From positions 65,988 through 129,987 of the forward strand of contig NZ_JAYGHA010000017.1 in NCBI RefSeq assembly GCF_034931405.1: a stretch of DNA of 64,000 nt. Direction: 5' to 3'. Positions 8,386-15,742 of the stretch are shown in pieces; position 1 is the stretch's first letter, and each line of letters starts with the position of its first letter. Position numbers and translations under genes: made by a program. A model generated the notes under the pieces. The model saw nothing but the letters and a program-made list of their open reading frames with translations. It was not told the DNA's origin and searched no databases. Origin of the DNA: RDYJ01 sp034931405 (GTDB lineage: Bacteria; Cyanobacteriota; Cyanobacteriia; Cyanobacteriales; Nostocaceae).

Positions 8386-8664
8386 TTAGTAATGAATCCA
8401 ACTTGATTTAAGATCAAACATTTCTACCTCTTTTTTCGCAGTTGAATTTTGCTTAGAACCACCCAGGAGGCAATTATTTTTGAGTAATCTGATATAAGTA
8501 CGGTAGGGTATATAGTCAATAGGATTATGTCCAGAAAAACGCAAGAGTAAAACACAAGCCCAAGAATACTTACCAGCTATAATTGCCTTGACTATTTGTT
8601 CTATTTGTTCGGTATTGATTTTCTTATTAATTTGTCTATTATAATCAGCAACGTTTTGACTCAT
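8386..8664 (-). CDS. HetP-family heterocyst regulator
   Basis: 92 residues from the ATG at 8664; an upstream GTG at 8673 is less likely because an AGGAG stands 8 nt before this ATG. The core GKYSWACVLLLRFSGHNP followed by YIPYRTYIRLLKNNC is the signature of HetP and its paralogues (Asl1930, Alr2902 and Alr3234 in Anabaena PCC 7120), which tune commitment to heterocyst differentiation. The N-terminus (NTEQIEQIVKAI) fits the family. Which paralogue this is cannot be settled here. It is divergent from a histidine kinase across 0.9 kb with an NtcA-type promoter. The C-terminal tail (SKQNSTAKKEVE) is variable. Confidence 0.85.
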   Translation of the reverse strand: MSQNVADYNRQINKKINTEQIEQIVKAIIAGKYSWACVLLLRFSGHNPIDYIPYRTYIRLLKNNCLLGGSKQNSTAKKEVEMFDLKSSWIHY

Positions 8665-8673
8665 GGTATGCAC

Positions 8674-9570
8674 TCCTATGTGTGAATCAAATCAATAACT
8701 TCCAAAATTTTCCTGACCTTTAAAAATTCTCAGCACCATGGAAGTAGTAGTAGATCATGCTGAGACAAACACCTGCTGATGACAAATTTTGCAACCGAAT
8801 TAATATTTTTATCGGTTTTTGTGAAATGAGGGGCAGATTTAACCAGCTATATCACCATTTTTCCCTAATAGATATAGAATTCAACCTGCCGATACAGATT
8901 AACTGTTTTGCATAAACAGCTTGTTTCTTAAGCCTACTCAAAGTTCAGCACTGAATAAATGAACTATTTTTTGATCAACTTGTCTATTTTTTCGATCCTG
9001 TATTTTCTTAATATTAGTTCTGACGACCTTTTTTATTAATCATAGTTTTATCAAATGGAGTAAGTAGAATGAAGATTCAAACTTTTGTATAGGTAAACAC
9101 ATTGATTCTTAACAATTGCTATGTCTTTGGTAGGATGTCCTACGCCCATTGGTATATGGTAAACTAAAATCTATCTCTTATGATAGATGTCTTGACGTAT
9201 TTATATATAGTTAAATCCCTTTTATAGTAAATTTGGGAAAATTCAAAACTCTAAATATTTATCCAAAAAAATAGAAGGACACATTTAATTGATTAATTTA
9301 ATAAGAAACTATCAGTAGTTTCAATCTCATGAAGAAAGTTTCCCACTTCATCAGTTTGACATAAGGCTTACTTAATTACACTCAAATTAGTTGACAAAAA
9401 ATACTTAGTTTAGAATCTAATGCCAATTAGATATGCAACAAAATTGAAGCTATGATTTTTTATTGTTAAAATTAAGCTTGAGCCAATTTAATTTTTAACT
9501 TATACCAATAATGATTATCTCAAAAATGGCTACATGATGTATTAACCAATTTTCAGGAGCAAGTAGAAAT
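8674..9570. other. 897-bp divergent intergenic region
   Basis: No ORF or RNA gene is apparent between the HetP-family gene and the histidine kinase. It is AT-rich and contains an NtcA-type promoter match (9130-9170, see own entry), plus an ATGAGGGG octamer at 8826-8833 that equals one arm of the HetR-binding palindrome as I remember it from the hetP promoter. The length suggests long 5' leaders or several regulatory inputs. Confidence 0.6.
9130..9170 (+). promoter_or_regulatory. Candidate NtcA-activated promoter
   Basis: GTAggatgtccTAC at 9130-9143 fits GTAN8TAC exactly and is palindromic beyond the consensus (gtagga/tcctac). Twenty-one bases further on stands TAAAAT (9165-9170), within the N20-24 spacing to a TAN3T -10 box that defines NtcA class II activated promoters. 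Transcription would run right towards the histidine kinase, leaving a leader of roughly 390 nt. The core palindrome can also be read towards the HetP-family gene. Confidence 0.55.
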
Positions 9571-11175
9571 ATGAATTCTGGGGATTATATTGTAGAAAAA
9601 TTCAAGTATAAATTTAGTTTTCAGCCAGAGTTGGAGCTAAATTGTAGTAATTTTCTCATCAATGAAATTGGGATTGCCGCTTTTTGTTTAGGAGAAAACG
9701 CACAGTTTCTTTATGTTAATAAAGCCACCTGCGCTCTCACAGAATATTCCCAGGAAGAATTACTTTCCATGAAGCTAGTTGATTTAGATGTAGATTTTTT
9801 ATTACACAACTGGTCAGAAAAATGGCAACATCTCCAAAATATCAAGCGATATTCCTTTAAATCGCGCTATCGCACCAAGGGAGAAAAAATATTTTTAGCT
9901 GAGGTAAATCTTATCTATCTAAAATACCAAGATCACGAATTTTGCTGTGCTTTGATTCGTGAAAAAGGTGATGAGTTGATAGAGTTAACTATTAAAAAAT
10001 GGATTGACGAAGGTAGAACAGCAAAAGAACATTTACACCACCAACAAATTGCAGAAATTAAACCTCGAAATATTGAAACCTTACTGAAACTAAGAGATTC
10101 TAGATTTCGCACCTTGCTAGAAGCTATTCATGCTAGTATTTTCTTAATTCAAGGTACACAAATTCGCTATGTCAATCCTGCGGTGGAATTATTGACTGGT
10201 TATTCTCAACAAGAACTATTAGCAGGTTTTGATTTTAGTCAACTCATCAAGAGTAGAAAATCCCAGCCTATTGAAGCAGCTAACTGTGAATATCAAGAGA
10301 TAAATATCCTTACTAAAGACGGTACAGAGCGATGGTTAGATGTGGTAGTAACTCGGTTGGATGGAGGGATAGATTTTGATGGTCAAGAAGTGGAAATCCT
10401 GACAGCTATTGATATCACAGATTACAAAAATTCACAATTAGAATTGCATCAGACTTTAGAGCAAGCGCAACAACTTAGCAAACTGAGAGCGGATCTTATT
10501 CCTATACTCTGTCATCAATTTCGTACACCACTAAATATTATTTCATTTTCTAATAGCTTACTGAAACGACATATAGATAAATGGGAAAGGGAAAAAATAT
10601 TAATATTTTTGGAACATATCCGCACATCTGTTAAACAAATAAATCAGGTATTGGATGATATCTTATTTTTATCTAAAACAGAATTAGTCAAAACTATATT
10701 TGATCCTACAACAATTAATTTATTAGAGTTATGCCAAAATTTGATTACTAAAATATTGATTATTCATAACGATAGATATATTGATTTTCATAATCAAGGA
10801 AATTGTTTAAATGTATGGATTGATCCAAAAATGCTGGAACCTATTCTGAATAACTTACTCGATAACGCAATTAAATATTCTCCCCCTAGCAGTATGGTGG
10901 ATTTGATGGTTTGTTGTGACCAGGAGAAAATAACATTTCGGGTTAAGGATAAAGGTATTGGTATTCCCGAAATAGATCAACAAAGACTTTTTGAACCATT
11001 TTATCGAGGTAGCAATGTCAATAATATTTCGGGAACAGGACTGGGCTTATCCATTGTTAAAACTCTAGTTGACTTATATGGAGGTCAAATTACAGTAGTT
11101 AGTAAGATTGGTGTAGGTACTACATTTACTGTGGTTTTACCATCAGTTCTCTGTTGTGATTCTGGAATTACTTAA
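9571..11175 (+). CDS. PAS-domain sensor histidine kinase
   Basis: 534 residues without membrane segments, so a soluble sensor. Two PAS domains (about 30-135 and 175-285) are followed by HisKA with phospho-acceptor H315 in LCHQFRTPLN. The HATPase domain has the N box NNLLDNAIKYSP (N432), G1 DKGIGIP (D460), F box FEPFYRG and G2 GTGLGLSIV. The ligand is unknown; no heme or chromophore motif is evident. It is 55 bp upstream of a response regulator on the same strand, so the two are probably cognate. An NtcA-type promoter upstream suggests nitrogen control. Confidence 0.95.
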   Translation: MNSGDYIVEKFKYKFSFQPELELNCSNFLINEIGIAAFCLGENAQFLYVNKATCALTEYSQEELLSMKLVDLDVDFLLHNWSEKWQHLQNIKRYSFKSRYRTKGEKIFLAEVNLIYLKYQDHEFCCALIREKGDELIELTIKKWIDEGRTAKEHLHHQQIAEIKPRNIETLLKLRDSRFRTLLEAIHASIFLIQGTQIRYVNPAVELLTGYSQQELLAGFDFSQLIKSRKSQPIEAANCEYQEINILTKDGTERWLDVVVTRLDGGIDFDGQEVEILTAIDITDYKNSQLELHQTLEQAQQLSKLRADLIPILCHQFRTPLNIISFSNSLLKRHIDKWEREKILIFLEHIRTSVKQINQVLDDILFLSKTELVKTIFDPTTINLLELCQNLITKILIIHNDRYIDFHNQGNCLNVWIDPKMLEPILNNLLDNAIKYSPPSSMVDLMVCCDQEKITFRVKDKGIGIPEIDQQRLFEPFYRGSNVNNISGTGLGLSIVKTLVDLYGGQITVVSKIGVGTTFTVVLPSVLCCDSGIT

Positions 11176-11230
11176 AGCTCAATGTAGATATTATTAATCA
11201 TTCTCTGTAACAACTTTTATTGGTTTCAAA

Positions 11231-12094
11231 ATGATACGCGAATCGTCGAAAATGATTCTTGTAATTGAAGATGATGCTACTACCCGCCATCTCTTCTTAG
11301 ACGGTCTTCAAGCTGAAGGTTTTGTGACGATAGGAGCAGAAAACGGTCAAGTTGGTATTCAGAAAGCACAAGAGTATTTACCTGATTTGATCATTTGTGA
11401 TCTGATCATGCCATATATAGATGGTTACAGCGTTTTAACTCAGCTACGTCAAAATCCTCTGACAGCAATTATTCCTTTTATTTTTCTTACAGCTAGTAAC
11501 TGTAAGGCATCAATTAGAAAAGGGATGGAGTTGGGAGCAGATGATTATTTAAGTAAACCTGCTACAGTCGATGAGTTGCTAAAAGCAATTACTATTCGAC
11601 TAGAAAAGCAATCTCTTCTCAGATTCTGGTATACTACCAACTTTCATCAAGTCTCAGAACTTCGCTCTACATCAGGAAATTCCGAGTCAATTTTTCCCGA
11701 CATTCCCCACTTTAAAAAAGTTTTTGACTATATCGAGGCTCATTATCATCAAGGGATTACTTTATCTGATGTCGCGCAAGCTGTTGGTTATTCTCCAGCT
11801 TATTTAACTACCCAATTATCTAAACAAACAGGAGAAAGTGTTAACACTTGGATTGTCAAGCGCCGGATGACAGAAGCGTGTTCCTTGCTGAAAAATACTA
11901 ATCAAACAATTGAAGAAATTGCTGCAAAACTGGGTTATCAAACTGCTTGTTATTTTTCCCGCCAGTTTAGCAAACATCACGGTTTATCTCCCACAATCTG
12001 GAGAAAACAACATCAATTAGTTCATGTTTCCACATCTTCAAATCTGAAGTTTATCACATCTCGCTCTCCGTTAATAAACTCTATTCCTTGTTAA
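11231..12094 (+). CDS. Response regulator with AraC-type DNA-binding domain
   Basis: 287 residues. The N-terminal receiver domain shows VIEDD (acidic pocket), phospho-acceptor D57 in LIICDLIMP, T87 in FLTAS and K109 in LSKPAT. After a linker, an AraC/XylS double helix-turn-helix runs from about 160 to 270 (ITLSDVAQAVGYSPAYLTTQ and TIEEIAAKLGYQTACYFSRQF). AraC-type outputs are unusual among response regulators. It probably acts with the preceding kinase. ATG 11231 is used; the in-frame ATG 21 nt downstream (MILVIEDD) is also possible. The gene overlaps the convergent DUF3082 gene by 4 bp. Confidence 0.95.
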   Translation: MIRESSKMILVIEDDATTRHLFLDGLQAEGFVTIGAENGQVGIQKAQEYLPDLIICDLIMPYIDGYSVLTQLRQNPLTAIIPFIFLTASNCKASIRKGMELGADDYLSKPATVDELLKAITIRLEKQSLLRFWYTTNFHQVSELRSTSGNSESIFPDIPHFKKVFDYIEAHYHQGITLSDVAQAVGYSPAYLTTQLSKQTGESVNTWIVKRRMTEACSLLKNTNQTIEEIAAKLGYQTACYFSRQFSKHHGLSPTIWRKQHQLVHVSTSSNLKFITSRSPLINSIPC

Positions 12095-12414
12095 TTATTC
12101 TTGGCTGTTGTTAACTGCTGTATTACTAATTGTACAGCTAAGGCTAACAAACCCAAAGCCACAAATCCAAATATTCCTGTTCCCAAAGCTACCACTCCTA
12201 CAACTAGGGTACGAACAGCAGAGCCTATATTGATTACCATTGGGTTATCGGAATGAATAGGTTTGGTAGCAAATGTGGTGGCGATCGCTATCATCAAAGA
12301 ATACATCGCAAATGCGAATCCTCCTGACATTACCGCCCCCATTATACATCTTAATGGTGTTGGTGGTACTTGTTCGTTTGTATCTTTTAATGGCTTAACA
12401 CTGGGTTCATTCAT
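12091..12414 (-). CDS. DUF3082 membrane protein
   Basis: 107 residues with two or three hydrophobic segments (about 26-50, 63-83 and 85-100) and a soluble acidic N-terminus. The pattern (PPTPLRCIMGAVMSGGFAFAMY) matches the cyanobacterial DUF3082 family, commonly found next to ispE and rsmA. Function unknown; likely in thylakoid or plasma membrane. It is third in the rsmA-ispE-DUF3082 series, although an assembly gap separates it from ispE. Its stop overlaps the convergent response-regulator stop. Confidence 0.85.
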   Translation of the reverse strand: MNEPSVKPLKDTNEQVPPTPLRCIMGAVMSGGFAFAMYSLMIAIATTFATKPIHSDNPMVINIGSAVRTLVVGVVALGTGIFGFVALGLLALAVQLVIQQLTTAKNN

Positions 12415-12420
12415 AATTTG

Positions 12421-12516
12421 NNNNNNNNNNNNNNNNNNNNNNNNNNNNNNNNNNNNNNNNNNNNNNNNNNNNNNNNNNNNNNNNNNNNNNNNNNNNNNNN
12501 NNNNNNNNNNNNNNNN
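12421..12516. other. Assembly gap (96 N)
   Basis: A run of 96 undetermined bases lies between DUF3082 and ispE. The right flank begins with a degenerate heptamer repeat, which probably broke the assembly. Confidence 1.
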
Positions 12517-12526
12517 GAATAAACTT

Positions 12527-12555
12527 TTGCCTTTTGCCTTTTGCCTCTTGCCTTC
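12527..12555. repeat. STRR, ttttgcc-type, degenerate
   Basis: Four units of the ttttgcc/tcttgcc heptamer lie directly after the N gap. Its complement recurs near 19856-19890, upstream of the Nif3-like gene, so this repeat is dispersed. Confidence 0.7.
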
Positions 12556-12576
12556 TTAATGTCACCTGTCACCTAT

Positions 12577-13524
12577 TCACTTTAATATGTGAATTCCATT
12601 GGCAATTGTCCGAGTTACAAACAATTCTAAATCCTGATCAGGAATTGCTGCTCTAATTCGCTGCTTGACTATTTCCGCTTGTACTTTTGATTCCATAATC
12701 GCAAATACTGAAGGTCCAGAACCAGACATCATTGTTCCTAAAACCCCTTCTTGACTAGCAAATAATTCGCGCAGTTGTAATACTTGAGGATAAGCTGGCA
12801 ATGCCACTTTTTCTAAATCATTGTGCATTTTTTTGGCAATTTTAGCTACATCTTTATCTGAGATAGCTTTGACAATTTCGCCTGAATGAACTGCATTAGC
12901 ACGAGCCACTAAATCTTCAGTATTTTTAAGATAGGTACTACCAAATACTTGCCTATACGTTTTATAAGCCCAAGGAGTAGAAATTTCTAAACTCCGATAT
13001 TTAGCTAATACTATATATATGTCATTTAAACTTGGTAACGGCGAAAGTTGTTCACCTCTACCAGTGGCAATTACTGTTCCCCCAGAAATACAAAATGGCA
13101 CATCTGAACCGAGTTTTGCGCCCAATTCTTCTAATTCTAATTTAGTTAATCCCAAGTTCCAAAGTAAATCTATTCCCACTAACACCGCTGCTGCATTTGT
13201 CGAACCTCCAGCTAAACCAGCAGCAACAGGAATGTTTTTCTTGACAGTAATATCCATACCGCCGAAATTACTAAAAGCGTCGGGAAATTGCTGCGCCATT
13301 AGTGCGGCGGCTCGGTACGCTAAATTAGTATTATCTGTAGGTACTTGTGGGTGATTGCAGTAAACACGAATCGCTTCCGTACTAGCAGGGTGTAAATCAA
13401 TTTGGTCTGCAAGGTCGATACTTTGGAGTATCATGGCTAACTCATGATATCCATCAGGACGACTACCAATGATTTCTAAATATAAGTTAATTTTCGCAGG
13501 TGCAATTAAACTATAAGAACGCAT
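12577..13524 (-). CDS. ispE: 4-diphosphocytidyl-2-C-methyl-D-erythritol kinase
   Basis: 315 residues, typical of this GHMP-family kinase, the fourth enzyme of the MEP isoprenoid pathway that feeds carotenoid, phytol and quinone synthesis. Visible motifs are the N-terminal APAKINLYLEI, the ATP-binding PVAAGLAGGSTNAAA and the C-terminal MSGSGPSVFAI. It follows rsmA by 68 bp on the same strand, a pairing common in bacteria. The spacer carries an STRR array. Confidence 0.97.
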   Translation of the reverse strand: MRSYSLIAPAKINLYLEIIGSRPDGYHELAMILQSIDLADQIDLHPASTEAIRVYCNHPQVPTDNTNLAYRAAALMAQQFPDAFSNFGGMDITVKKNIPVAAGLAGGSTNAAAVLVGIDLLWNLGLTKLELEELGAKLGSDVPFCISGGTVIATGRGEQLSPLPSLNDIYIVLAKYRSLEISTPWAYKTYRQVFGSTYLKNTEDLVARANAVHSGEIVKAISDKDVAKIAKKMHNDLEKVALPAYPQVLQLRELFASQEGVLGTMMSGSGPSVFAIMESKVQAEIVKQRIRAAIPDQDLELFVTRTIANGIHILK

Positions 13525-13562
13525 AATTAGTTGTTATTAGTCATTGGTTATTAGTTATTTCT

Positions 13563-13605
13563 TCCCAGTCCCCAGTCCCCAGTCCCCAGTCCCTAGTCCC
13601 CAGTC
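13563..13605. repeat. STRR, cccagtc x6, overlapping the rsmA 3' end
   Basis: About six cccagtc heptamers (one variant, cctagtc) run from the rsmA-ispE spacer into the last codons of rsmA; the rsmA stop is inside the array. The final residues of RsmA may thus be repeat-encoded. Confidence 0.8.
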
Positions 13606-14408
13606 ACCTGATTTACCAGTGTTACCCATTGTGCAACACTAAGGTCTTCGGCACGAACTTGGGGATTTATATTTAATTGTTCCAGTAATTGGGTCAAGCG
13701 ATCGCGATCAATCACAGATTGCAAATTATTTCTTAACATTTTCCGCTTTGCCCCAAACCCTAATTTAACCAGACTTGCTAACTTTTTGGGGTCATAAACC
13801 GGAATTTCTATCTGTCGAGGTAGCAACCGCACCACAGCCGAATCAACTTTTGGTGGTGGGTAAAATGCACCAGCAGGAACTGTACAAATTAACTCACAAT
13901 CTGCCAAATACTGCACCCGCACCGACAACGCCCCAAAAGTTCTTGAACCTGGATTAGCATATAATCTTTCGGCCACTTCTTTCTGTACCAGTAACACAAT
14001 AGAATTAAATGGTTCTGGGTTGGGGTTAGCAATAGTACCCAGTAACTTTTCAATAATTGGACCAGTAATATTATAAGGAATATTCGCAACAACTTTATTT
14101 TGTTTTTGGAACTTAGGAAAAGCCGTCAGTTGGGATGCTACATCAAGACTAAGAAAATCCCCTTGCAGAAGTAAAAAGTTTTCTCTCTCACCTAGTTGTT
14201 TTGCCAGTAGTTTACATAAATCACGGTCAATTTCCACAGCCACTAAAGATTGAACTAGAGGTAATAAACGCCGAGTTAAAATTCCCGTACCCGGACCAAT
14301 TTCCAAAATCCGATCATCTTCTTGACAGTCTGCTGCTTTAACAATAGAATTCAGGGCTTTTTCGCTTTTTAGCCAATGTTGAGCAAATTGTTTGCGAGGT
14401 TGCACCAT
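13593..14408 (-). CDS. rsmA: 16S rRNA (adenine1518-N6/adenine1519-N6)-dimethyltransferase
   Basis: 271 residues, normal length for RsmA/KsgA, which dimethylates two adenines in the 3' hairpin of 16S rRNA during small-subunit assembly. The SAM site EIGPGTGILTRRLL and the catalytic NIPYNITGPIIEKLL are clear, as is the C-terminal FGAKRKMLRNNL segment. Start ATG at 14408. First gene of a likely rsmA-ispE-DUF3082 transcription unit. The last residues (VTGD) are encoded within an STRR. Confidence 0.97.
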   Translation of the reverse strand: MVQPRKQFAQHWLKSEKALNSIVKAADCQEDDRILEIGPGTGILTRRLLPLVQSLVAVEIDRDLCKLLAKQLGERENFLLLQGDFLSLDVASQLTAFPKFQKQNKVVANIPYNITGPIIEKLLGTIANPNPEPFNSIVLLVQKEVAERLYANPGSRTFGALSVRVQYLADCELICTVPAGAFYPPPKVDSAVVRLLPRQIEIPVYDPKKLASLVKLGFGAKRKMLRNNLQSVIDRDRLTQLLEQLNINPQVRAEDLSVAQWVTLVNQVTGD

Positions 14409-14578
14409 TTATATTTATTTCTCCATGAATTAATTAAAAAGAAAATTTTCCCTAATAGTTGCCAATAGTCTCTGATTTGGTTTTAGAGTTAATGTATCTA
14501 TCTAAGAACTTGCAGAAATTCTAAGTACAAACAGCTTATTAGATTTTGTAACTATATTTCCTATTTTATTTACCTCAT

Positions 14579-14686
14579 GACTTACGCAACTGGCACATTG
14601 GTAGGGTGCATCAGATATCAACAATCTGTTTATTTGCAGGATTTATGCAGTCTGACGCACCCTACAACAGATTTTTGGTGTGACAC
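14579..14686. mobile_element. MITE-like element, copy 1 (right end decayed)
   Basis: About 108 bp nearly identical to 27317-27424. Internal 15-bp inverted repeats (gtagggtgcatcaga at 14601-14615 and tctgacgcaccctac at 14651-14665, one mismatch) make a large stem-loop. The outer terminal repeat is present at the left (acttacgcaactgg) but has diverged at the right, after tgtgacac. There is no coding capacity. It lies upstream of the GerMN lipoprotein gene. Confidence 0.7.
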
Positions 14687-14754
14687 GCAGCTTTAGTCCT
14701 ATACCTGTTAAATCTGTAGAATAAGGTTACTTACAGAAATACCAAAACACGACT

Positions 14755-15315
14755 ATGAACACCAAAATTAGATATATTTTACCCCTAATGGTATTAGCAG
14801 CTTGCGCCAGCATCAGCAGTTGCAATTCTAGCGATACTTTTGATAATACAACTTCAGCACCAACACCAAACAGCACAGTTACCCCAAATCCCCAGAATTC
14901 TCCAGTCACATCTGAACCATTTTCCACCCAACCCTCTCCCACTGCAACTTCTAAAGCTGTCTCTGGTAAAACTACCCAAGTCACCCTATACACAAGTGAT
15001 GATCAATGTCAAGATTATATTTCTAAACAAGCTTCAGTATCAGCAGATGAATCCATGAACGAAGCCGTCGGTCAAATCATAGAGACACGAGATACATCTG
15101 ATTTCAGCTTGTCTGGTTATCGTATAAATGTTAACAATGGAGTCGCTACAATTGATATGAGAATTGCCCCTGACTCTAAGCGACAAATAGCTTCTCTTTC
15201 TAGTTGTGAACAGTTCGCTTTGTTTGGGAGTCTCCGCAAAACCTTAACCAGCAATGCCCAATGGAAAATTAAAGATGTCCGCTTTACTGAGAAAGGTGAA
15301 GAAATCGTTTTTTAA
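14755..15315 (+). CDS. GerMN-domain lipoprotein
   Basis: 186 residues. A signal peptide ends in a lipobox (SISSC, Cys at about residue 23), so it is probably a membrane-anchored lipoprotein. A Ser/Thr/Pro-rich linker (about 25-75) precedes a domain with VTLYTSDDQCQDY, the VNNGVATIDMR strand and a helix containing EQFALFGSLRKTL. This matches the GerM/GerMN fold, known from spore germination proteins and widespread in cyanobacterial envelope proteins of unknown function. It is a single gene, 69 bp after a MITE-like repeat and followed by an STRR array. Confidence 0.8.
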   Translation: MNTKIRYILPLMVLAACASISSCNSSDTFDNTTSAPTPNSTVTPNPQNSPVTSEPFSTQPSPTATSKAVSGKTTQVTLYTSDDQCQDYISKQASVSADESMNEAVGQIIETRDTSDFSLSGYRINVNNGVATIDMRIAPDSKRQIASLSSCEQFALFGSLRKTLTSNAQWKIKDVRFTEKGEEIVF

Positions 15316-15324
15316 ACAGGGACT

Positions 15325-15373
15325 GGGGATTGGGGATTGGGGATTGGGGATTGGGGATTGGGGATTGGGGATT
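15325..15373. repeat. STRR, ggggatt x7
   Basis: Seven perfect head-to-tail copies of the heptamer ggggatt lie 9 bp after the stop of the GerMN gene. A shorter relative occurs at 57588-57610. Confidence 0.9.
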
Positions 15374-15588
15374 GGGGAGTAAATAATAATAAATTATGAA
15401 TTATGACTAATGACTAATGAGTATATAACGGTATGCACTTGAATGAGATACACAATTAACCTAAAAGACTTTCAACCGTGTTCCCTGTTCCCTGTTCCCT
15501 GCTATAGTAAAGATTTCCTAGCGATTCTACCCGAATCTAGAATTAGACTATTACCATAAAAAAGTGTTTAATCGAGGATGGTAAGCAA

Positions 15589-15711
15589 ATGGATGTTAAG
15601 CTGATTTTAGTGGGATTAACTGTTATATTTACTATTTCGTGCTTATTTTTCGGTACGAAAAACGGATTTTATGATTCAGACAATTATCATGGTAACGGTT
15701 CTGCACATTAA
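15589..15711 (+). CDS. 40-residue membrane microprotein
   Basis: A short ORF below usual gene-calling limits. It begins MDVKLILVGLTVIFTISC, a single hydrophobic helix, and ends in a polar tail with GFYDSDNYHGNGSAH. A GAGG stands 11 nt upstream of the ATG. The SC at residues 17-18 could also be a degenerate lipobox. It lies 31 bp before the metallo-beta-lactamase-fold gene on the same strand, so may be co-transcribed. The ORF composition and start look real; no function is recognised. Confidence 0.55.
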   Translation: MDVKLILVGLTVIFTISCLFFGTKNGFYDSDNYHGNGSAH

Positions 15712-15742
15712 CCACAGTTAGAGAGGAGTAAATTCCTAGAGC

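Noticed and set aside
8674..9570. tRNA or riboswitch in the long intergenic region
   Set aside because: No cloverleaf or known aptamer core could be recognised by eye on either strand.
12263..12559. 98-residue ORF across the N gap
   Set aside because: One third of it is undetermined bases and the left part is antisense to DUF3082.
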